This document shows positions 56,817 to 64,000 of a stretch of DNA of 64,000 bases, one piece after another (positions within the stretch are counted from its first letter, which is position 1; every line of letters starts with the position of its first letter). Location of the stretch: the NCBI RefSeq assembly GCF_030272615.1, contig NC_081409.1:614652755-614716754 (forward strand), written 5' to 3'. Source of the stretch: Cryptomeria japonica (lineage: Eukaryota > Streptophyta > Pinopsida > Cupressales > Cupressaceae). The position numbers and the translations under genes are program-made. The notes below the pieces were generated by a model that had not been told where the DNA came from, did no database searches, and was given only the letters and a program-made list of their open reading frames with translations.

Positions 56817-58799
56817 ATGTGCACATTCAGTGAAGGGGAGGCTTCTTTCAAATGGTTATGGGTCATAGCCATAGAGAAGAGAATAGACGAATTCACCAGG
56901 TTTCCGCAGGATGGAGAAATATTTCCTGAGGCAAAAGATGAAAGAAGTGCAAGGGCAGAGTTTACTCACCTAGTTGATAGACCTCTAAGTGTGGACAAGC
57001 AAGGAACTAAGAGAATATCTCTTCCAAGAGAATGGTCGTAGGTTGAATTTCATCTAATGAAGTATTTAACATGTGATGGTAAGTAATCCAATCTGCATTC
57101 TATCCATTTCAAATTATTAAGTCATCTGAGGCATGGTCGAAGGATGAATATTCCAAATGTCTTGTATCATCTTATCTCTATTAGTGAAAAGGAGACATAG
57201 AAGGGTAGTACTTGTTCTATAAGTCATCACAAATCATTCAAATTATTGGTAGAATAGTCTCTTAGATATGTCTCACAGATGTCATGGGGAGAGTTTGAGG
57301 ATATCAGGCAATTTGGGGAAGAAAATGTTCCTACTATAGAAGAAATTGCAGTTCAAGAGGAAGCTTTGTCTAGTGCGGAAGGAACACTAGTTGAGCCAAT
57401 TGTTGAGCAGCCCTCCACTCAAACTAAAAATGGGGCTGCATTTTATAAAAGGAAAGGTAAATAAAAAGGTGATGCAGGGGGAGAAACTGTGGAACGACCT
57501 CAAGAAGCACAGGTTCCTCCTACAGCTAAAAAGCAAAAAATGAAGGAGGATTTTCCTATAGCAGAACCTCCTACAACCATATAGGAATTGCCATTAAAAA
57601 TAATTCATTAGGTTAAGAAAATAACCTAGGCAATAGGAGGTGTGAATGAGGTTATTTCTGTGGAAAAATCAGAATTAGGGCACAAAAGTCAGAAAGAGGG
57701 TACGTCGCAGGAAGGACATGAAGCTGAAAGACTGTCAAATTTAGCCCAAATAGTAGAGCAGTTTGAAGAACCAGGCTATAAGATCTTGAGCCCTCAAGTA
57801 ACTACTCATAGGCCCCCTTCATGTCTTACTAGCTTATCCACTGCACTCGCATTTTATAGATAGTGGTAAATAGAAAAGGCTAGGCTACATGGGGTGATTG
57901 ACAAGCAACAAAAAGAAATTGAAAAGAGGGACAGCCAAATTATTGAGTTACAAACTAAAGTAGATACTATAGCAAACATGGTTCCCAAGTTAATGCAGTG
58001 CAGGGCTCCGTCGAGAGTTTATGCTTTATATCTAAAGAAATAGTATCTATATTTTAAACTTAACTACATTGTTTGGGATCTAAGCCCTTCCTTGAAGACT
58101 CTGCAGAAGTTTAATAGTGCTTACCAAAGCTCTCCTACAACCATTAAGAATTTTCTATGTGAGTTTTATTTGCATAATTATGTTGTCTCTTCTGACAATG
58201 AATGGAATCCCTTGTTGTATATTGGTGATATTCAATTAAAAGCATTGATGTCTTGGATACAAAATAAAATTAGTATGGGAGTACAATCTAGAATGTATAG
58301 GAACTTGGAGCTTGATTATCCACTACCACTAAAAAATGAAGCTAAAAACCCATGACAAATGTACTATGACTGGAAAAAGTTGTTGACTAGACCTGATGTT
58401 AGAAGCCAAGTTTTACCATTGAGAGAGGAAGTATTTCAGGAGTATGAAAATTTGGTTGGAACTGATAATCAAGTTATAGTTGAATGTTTGGCTCGGCATT
58501 GGAACAGCCTTCTAGAGGACCTAAAGTAGGGTGAACCCCATTCTTTTCCCAATTATCATGCAGCCACACAGAGAGCTCACAAGTATATCCGCTTAGGCAG
58601 GACAAAAGGTAATAATTGGCTACCTTTGATATTTCAACCACCTATTCTTATGTGGCCATTAATGGGATGTAGAGCTATAGATAAACCATATGATGAGGCC
58701 ACAGAGGAATCAAGGTGGGCTACATTGGAGAATATGAAAGGAGTTTATTGGAACCTGGCTACAGGAGGCATAGGACAAGGTACCATAGGTGATTTTTGA
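56817..58799 (+). pseudogene. A1 post-pol frame, unrecognised
   Basis: Remnant of an extra protein downstream of integrase, the place of the so-called env-like frame of Athila elements. Open pieces: 56817-57041 (starts MCTFSEGEASFKWLWV), 57279-57464, 57642-57863 and 58092-58799. The last piece is one frame with TGA at 58353 and TAG at 58527. It holds LLTRPDVRSQVLPLREEVF, RTKGNNWLPLIFQPPILMW and GVYWNLATGGIGQG, ending TGA 58797. I see no signal peptide or membrane span, so an envelope role is not supported. Confidence 0.55.
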
Positions 58800-58851
58800 G
58801 TCAGTGCCAGAGTAAGGAATTTTCCTCCTGCTCAAGGACCAACAAGATATT

Positions 58852-58866
58852 AAGTTGGGGGGCAAA
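58852..58866 (+). other. A1 polypurine tract
   Basis: AAGTTGGGGGGCAAA directly precedes the 3' LTR. Confidence 0.85.
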
Positions 58867-60098
58867 TGATGAGATAAAATAATAGCTCTTTTATTTCTAT
58901 GACTGATAAGTTTTTCCTATGTTTTAAGTTGCATATTGGGACAATGTTTAAGTCATGTGATGTATCAGAGTTTTTATTATGTGCATTTTGAATGATAACC
59001 AAACCCGCTAAACCCTGTATTGTTCAGACAAATTATTCCTATAGCTATGCAAATTATTATGGTAATATCATGCATGGATGTATAAATGTTGTGATTAATG
59101 GAAATAGATATGTATATATGCTTGTATGTTCTAACCTTTAATGCAGGAGTAAATAAGTTGTTGCAGAAGCAGTTGTGTTAAGCCAGATGGAGAATCGCGC
59201 CATGCAAATAGTTGGAGACATTTCGGGGCGGTTGAGAATTTAAAATAATGGAGAAGATGGTGTTTGAGTGAATCAACAAAGGAATAGCGAGGTGATACCA
59301 GACTCATTTTTGGTTGTCTCCAGCAAGCATCAGTCTAGTAACAACCGCCATGCTATATTCTTGGTTGCAGTTTAGTAAAGTCTCACGTTCTCTATGGATT
59401 AACTTCTTCTCCTTGTTGTAATAAATGTTTCCACCTAATTTTATGGGCATGATCTAAGTAGTTGAAATTTTTTTATAAATTTCTTATAAATAAAGACCTG
59501 CACCTCTTCACAGAGGTCAGACAACATTTTCCAAATTTAGAAGCATTTCTCTTATCTCATGCATTATATCAACTTTTGGAAATAATGAATAAAAGCTATG
59601 TTATTCTGAGTATATAGAATCATTTTGAAGTCTAGATACACTCATCCAAGGGGGCCCACTTGGTGAGTATTCCGGTGTGATTGTTAGATTAAGTTTCCTT
59701 TTTGTTGCAATAGATGTTCTAGCAACTGACTGTTCATGCATCCATTGAAACCAGATCATGTGTATGTTCCTGCAGACAGAGTAATTCTTGTTTGTCAGCT
59801 CTGAACTTAGTTAACAGTTATTTAGTTAGAATATTATGTTAATTTTAAGATTTCCTATAGCCATTCAGTTGTCATATTTTTGCTTGTTTATTTTAGATAG
59901 ACTTAGTTGTTGCAATAGTGTAGAATGACTTTCATTGGAACTTAGTGCATATACAATGCAGACCCATTTCAAGTAATAAGCCCCTGGGTTGACAAGTAAA
60001 TTAACGTCAATCATGAAAATGATAGCTACTCAGAATGGATGACCAATATTTTAGTTAAGACTTTAAATCTAGTTACTATTCTTATTGGCTAGGCAACA
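58867..60098 (+). repeat. A1 3' LTR (1,232 bp)
   Basis: Starts TGATGAGATAAAA and ends GGCTAGGCAACA. It is followed by target duplication CCTCC at 60099-60103. Confidence 0.92.
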
Positions 60099-60103
60099 CC
60101 TCC

Positions 60104-61621
60104 TATGCCACCCACTCTGGAATTTCACATCACCCCTCTATATATCCAGGGAAGAGCATTCAAGGATGCTAGAAAGGAGGCATGTGAGAAATTCCTTCAA
60201 GATGAATCTTTTGTGAAGAGTCTATCCTTCCTTCAAATGATGTGGAAAGTAAAAATTGATGAATATAGGAAGAGAAGTGTTGAGAGAATGGCCCAAAGGC
60301 CAGATAGGTCTAACCACGAAATTTAGGAAGAGGTCAAGATTGATATGATGGAAGAATTCAAAGAAATCACGATAGATGGGGGAAAAAATACCATAAATAA
60401 AGTCGGTATCTTAATCTTGCATGAATGGGACATAGCTGATACAGTGGAATTTGATAAAATTAGACAATCAAGAGGCCAATTATACATCTTAGAAGATAAA
60501 GAAAGATTGGCATTCAAAGGATAAGATTTTATAGATGATCATGTAACCTTGGCAATATGGTCATTAGAGAAAGGGCCTAGAAGGCCTGATATCAATGATA
60601 TACCCAAAATTAAAAGGAGGACTTATTATAAAGAGATCTTTTGATACATCAAGTGTCGAAGCTACAAAATTGAGTGTTGATACGGCCAAGTTGGCCCATG
60701 AGACTGCAAAGAGAGAAGCCAAGGAGAAGCAGGAGTTAGTAAAGAAGTTTGAGAAACTCTTTGATGATTATACTGTAGTTTAATGGAAATATGTGGAGCT
60801 GCAGACAAAAGTTTAGCTCTTGAGCAGAGACAAATGCTCCTATAATAACTTTAGTACCTTATATTGATGATGAACCTAAACCCACTCGATCTACTGATCC
60901 AACTCGAGAGAAAATTATGGAAAAGATTGGTGAGTTGGGGCAGAAGCTAAAGGAGTCACAAGATCAATCTTCCATTAAGAAGAGGGAGGTAGTTAGCTCG
61001 GTATTGATTCACTTAAATGAGAAAGTGGACATTATACTGAATACTATGCATTCTTTATATTCTTTATTATTTAGCACTATTGAAAGTTTTGACAGGGATA
61101 AAGAGGTAGCAATCCCTTTGTTCACAAAGTGGTTAAAAAGGGGAAATGAGCTCAGAATAATGTCCATAGCTTCAAAATACCATCCTGAGAGGTCAACAAC
61201 ACTTTAGCCAACTTATTTGTTGGTAAAATCAATGCAGGAGGCCCAAATGCTGCCAGATAATATAGAAAGGAAAATAAGAGAGCAGATGAGAACCTTCTGT
61301 GAAATGAATGAGACACTTCTGCCTAGCATCAAGAATTAAAACAAGGAAATTAAAACTTTGCATTTATGGAAGGAAGAAGAAAAAAGACCTATCAATGCAT
61401 AGATGGATTTGATCTGTGATGATTTGGATACTGGCATGATGGAGGAGAGCATGGATAAAATAATACATACCAAGTCATTTTTTGAAACTTTTGAAAGGGA
61501 GGTGAATCAAGTGGCGGTCAAGTACGTTCCCTACAAGACAAAGGCTGACGAGGTTATGATTTTCAAGTGGCCAATAGATGAGGAATATGTTGAGTGGGGG
61601 AATATGTATCTGAAGGAATGA
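60104..61621 (+). pseudogene. G2 LTR-resident ORF, C-terminal part
   Basis: Continues 49130 in phase across the Athila site. It matches the second half of the G1 frame: KEACEKFLQDESFVKSLSF against G1 KQASEDLLADNKSITSGAF, MMWKVKIDEYRKRS against FVWKQNIDKFNARF, then LHEWDIADT-like text against LPEWDIADALVLE. Also ATKLSVDTAKLAHETAKREA, MHSLYSLLFSTIESFDRDKE and FKWPIDEEYVEWGNMYLKE, with TGA at 61619-61621. The helical, charged composition suggests coiled coil. Combined with 46994-49130 the frame spans about 3.65 kb, nearly the 3.62 kb of G1. Stops include 60324, 60522, 60781, 61205 and 61337. Confidence 0.72.
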
Positions 61622-62943
61622 ATGAGGACATCAACTTTTAAATTAACTAACTATATGATGTAGAAGCTTGGCAGGTGGTTTTGGGTTCTATGCAGTGGTT
61701 ACTTTTTGGATGTGAGTAGTAGAAGAAGTGGGACCTCCCAAAATCTTCATCAATAGTATCAAAAGAAAAAGGAGATGCATAAAGTGCTATGATGAATCAA
61801 TTGCAAGATATTTTGGTCCCGGTTATGGTATTCCTTAAATGGAATCTTTTGTAACAAATTTGTGGGTAACCGGTAATTTTTTGAATGACAGGTGTCTTCT
61901 CTGGCCCGTAGCTTATTTTCCCCCATTGTTTCTATTAAAGGGAATTCAAGGCCAAGGGAACGGGTTCCAAATTTGGTCTCTATACTTAGTAATTTTGAAA
62001 ATTCTTAGAGTCATAAGGTTCCTGTAGCAAATTTTTTTTGAAAGTGAGAAAATTGTAAGGATTTTAGATAAAAATAGATAAGAGTCATGAGTCTATGTTC
62101 TCTTGCAGGTTCTTGAAGGAGTTGTGTATAAATGGTCTTTATGGCAAAGATAGCAAATTGATTTAAAAAGAAATATAATTCTGATTTATTTCTCTCCATT
62201 GTGCAATTTAATCGTCTTTTGAATGAAATGTGGTCAAGGATTTCTTTCATATAGTGCACTATTGTGGTGTATGTGTTTTCTATTCTTGCCTTGATCTAAG
62301 GGGTCAATTAAAATGCACGAACAGGATTATAGAGTGATAGGACTTGTTCATGGATTTGATAAGTAGTTTAAATCAGGGTTGTAGAGGGGAAATGTTGTAA
62401 GGCAATGTTTTCTTAAGATCCACATGCTATTAGATTAATTCTGTTGTAGTTCATTTATGTATATTGAACTCAATCACCCAAATGGAAGGAGGCACCCTTC
62501 ATAGTTTTTTATGAGTCCTTATAGTCATTTATGTGCCCTATTCATATTTATTTGTTGCACAATCAATTTCAATCATATATCACATTATCTTATATGTACT
62601 ATTGTACATTTTATTCATCTCAGGCTCCATCTAGGTTGAGGATCACTGAAGGATTAGCCATCCTTGAGAATTATCCCTATTGTTGAGCTTGTATCTGAGA
62701 TTTTATGCTTAGTTTGGTGAAGGTATAAGTATGAAACAGAGATTATAAGTTCATCAAAGGATTACCCTCCTGGGTTTTGCAGAGCCCGAAGTGTAGAAGG
62801 ATAAGAAGTAATCCTTGTCATATTTTGGTCCAAGTCCTTGGAGATTTCAAATAGTTGGAGTTGGCTTCTCCTTTGATAAAATCTAAAGAATCAACTTGGT
62901 TTCTTCCTACTCACAATGTAAACCCCATTCTGGGGCACCAACA
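61622..62943 (+). repeat. G2 right LTR, 3' part
   Basis: Non-coding. It aligns with about 8230-9408 of the left copy and ends GGCACCAACA at 62943. No primer site follows, so it is best read as the end of a 3' LTR. Flanking target duplication cannot be identified because the element's left end is not defined. Confidence 0.6.
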
Positions 62944-64000
62944 ACTGTCTTTTTGACAAAAGTCACAATCAAGTTCATTCTTGCAAATAGTGGCTTGTAT
63001 CATTAAAGTGTGGGTTTTGGCAAAATATTTTCATGAGATTAATATTTGAAAAAGTAGCCCCATGGAAGAAGATAATAATTACCAGTCTAAGAGGAACACC
63101 TTAATCATCATACAAAATATATTCATGGTGCAATAGCTGTCTTTAATAGCATTCTCAGTGCAATCTATTGAGCACCAAAAATGATCAATATCATGAACAC
63201 AAAGGGGAAAGTATAAGAGGATTTTATTAACGAAGAATGTTGTCCTTAAAAACAATGAAGCTTTATGCAGTCTTAGAAGATGTAATGTCCACCAAAATAT
63301 CCCAAAGAAACTAAACAATAACAAGCAAATGGAGATAATTTTTTTTTTCTTAATTAACAACTAATGCAACACATAACATCTCCATCTATTTACATTCATT
63401 AACCAATTAACCAATATGAGCATACATCATTTCTCATTGCATCAAATAATACAAGCAGAATAACATAGCATCATTAACCTTTCCCTAAGGTACTTCAACA
63501 TCATTACTGAATTCACCACCATAATAACATACTACACACATGATAGGTGTATTTCACCCTCATTTAGCGCATCCTATTCTAATTCTCTAACCATAAGATA
63601 TGCAACCTACAACATTACTTATTCCTCATGATATGCATAATTTCCTTTCTACCAATGCATCTATATGAATCATTCATCTTCACTAGATCCAATTAAGATC
63701 TTCTAACATATTCATCTCTTATCTACAAATATTTATCTTTCAAGATTAATTTACATTCTAACTTGCCTCCTAACATTCCATGAAATAATACAACTGAACC
63801 ATAATACAAATCCATTTCTATTCCAACTACAATTCATCTTACAAATACAAGTACATATCTCTTTCTACTACAAGAATCCATCCACTATATACAAGAATGT
63901 TACATTACATGCATTTCATTTTATTCATTACATAAATCTCCTACAAGGTACATCCATAGTCCATCATGAAGAAGAATCCACATCTATGCAAGAAGAATCC
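62944..64000. other. Flanking AT-rich DNA, nothing recognised
   Basis: No gene, repeat pair or RNA recognised. An open stretch at 63079-63360 (- strand) is low complexity and leucine- and phenylalanine-rich, probably chance. From about 63361 to 63960 the + strand is strongly depleted of G relative to C. Confidence 0.4.

Larger units (their letters stand above)
49131..60098 (+). mobile_element. A1, Athila-like Ty3/gypsy element
   Basis: Complete insertion: 5' LTR 49131-50371, primer site 50376-50393, gag from 50496, protease near 52446-52628, RT 53136-54300, RNase H 54270-54700, integrase 54745-56058, post-pol frame about 56817-58799, polypurine tract 58852-58866, 3' LTR 58867-60098. TSD CCTCC is perfect. 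Primer site, DLG protease and a post-pol frame point to the Athila group. Confidence 0.92.
6559..62943 (+). mobile_element. G2, old Ty3/gypsy element interrupted by four nested insertions
   Basis: Host element reconstructed from pieces 6559-10144, 31165-32328, 38563-39301, 46480-49130 and 60104-62943 (about 11 kb without insertions). Sequence continues across each insertion once one copy of the 5-bp duplication is removed. The integrase frame runs through the G1 site and the LTR-resident frame runs through the Athila site without a shift. The pol protein aligns along its length with that of G1, so G1 and G2 are related lineages. The part upstream of mid-RT is missing. Limits at 6559 and 62943 are inferred. 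Confidence 0.8.

Noticed and set aside
56817-58799. Calling the Athila post-pol frame an envelope gene
   Set aside because: No signal peptide or membrane span is visible in the surviving pieces.
39081-62943. Treating the G2 right LTR as a separate solo LTR
   Set aside because: It is preceded by G2 3' untranslated sequence and a purine tract and shares its start with the left segment, so a 3' LTR of G2 is simpler. A solo LTR is not excluded.
63079-63360. 93-codon frame on the - strand
   Set aside because: Low complexity, hydrophobic, no similarity seen and no context.
1-64000. CRISPR array, tRNA, rRNA or a host protein-coding gene
   Set aside because: No regularly spaced identical repeats with unique spacers, no tRNA-like cloverleaf beyond primer sites, and no coding stretch outside transposon genes was found.

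Overview
The window is repeat-rich DNA from a large-genome plant (about 36-40% GC by eye). No ordinary cellular gene, tRNA, rRNA or CRISPR array was recognised. Nearly every base belongs to an LTR retrotransposon. The plant assignment rests on the copia primer sites (TGGTATCAGAGC), UBN2-type copia Gag, an Athila-type primer site with a DLG protease, and a Tat-like gypsy element with an additional archaeal-type RNase H. A gymnosperm such as a conifer is my guess, with low confidence.

Layout. (1) 1-6558: copia element C1 (+ strand). It is part of a tandem array, because the window opens in the 3' interior of another copy that shares the LTR at 73-1134. (2) 6559-62943: an old gypsy element, G2 (+ strand), surviving in pieces: 6559-10144, 31165-32328, 38563-39301, 46480-49130 and 60104-62943. 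Four later elements split it, each flanked by a perfect 5-bp target-site duplication. These are G1, a 21-kb gypsy element on the - strand (10145-31159, TGGAC); C2, copia on the - strand (32329-38557, CCTTT); C3, copia on the - strand (39302-46474, GAAAC); and A1, an Athila-like gypsy on the + strand (49131-60098, CCTCC). (3) 62944-64000: AT-rich flank with no recognised feature.

The most unusual content is in G1 and G2. G1 has LTRs of about 6.9 kb, almost as long as its 7.3-kb interior. Each LTR carries a relic of a ~1,200-codon reading frame of unrecognised function. The LTR-like 3' part of G2 carries a clearly related frame of almost the same length (about 3.65 kb once the Athila insertion is removed). 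G1 also has its additional RNase H between protease and reverse transcriptase, while the ordinary RNase H after RT has lost catalytic residues.

All elements are decayed by in-frame stops and frameshifts. Many stops are TAG or TAA at positions where the relative or the other copy has glutamine, as expected from cytosine deamination. Coordinates of LTRs, primer sites and target duplications were read directly. Domain limits inside degenerate pol genes are approximate.
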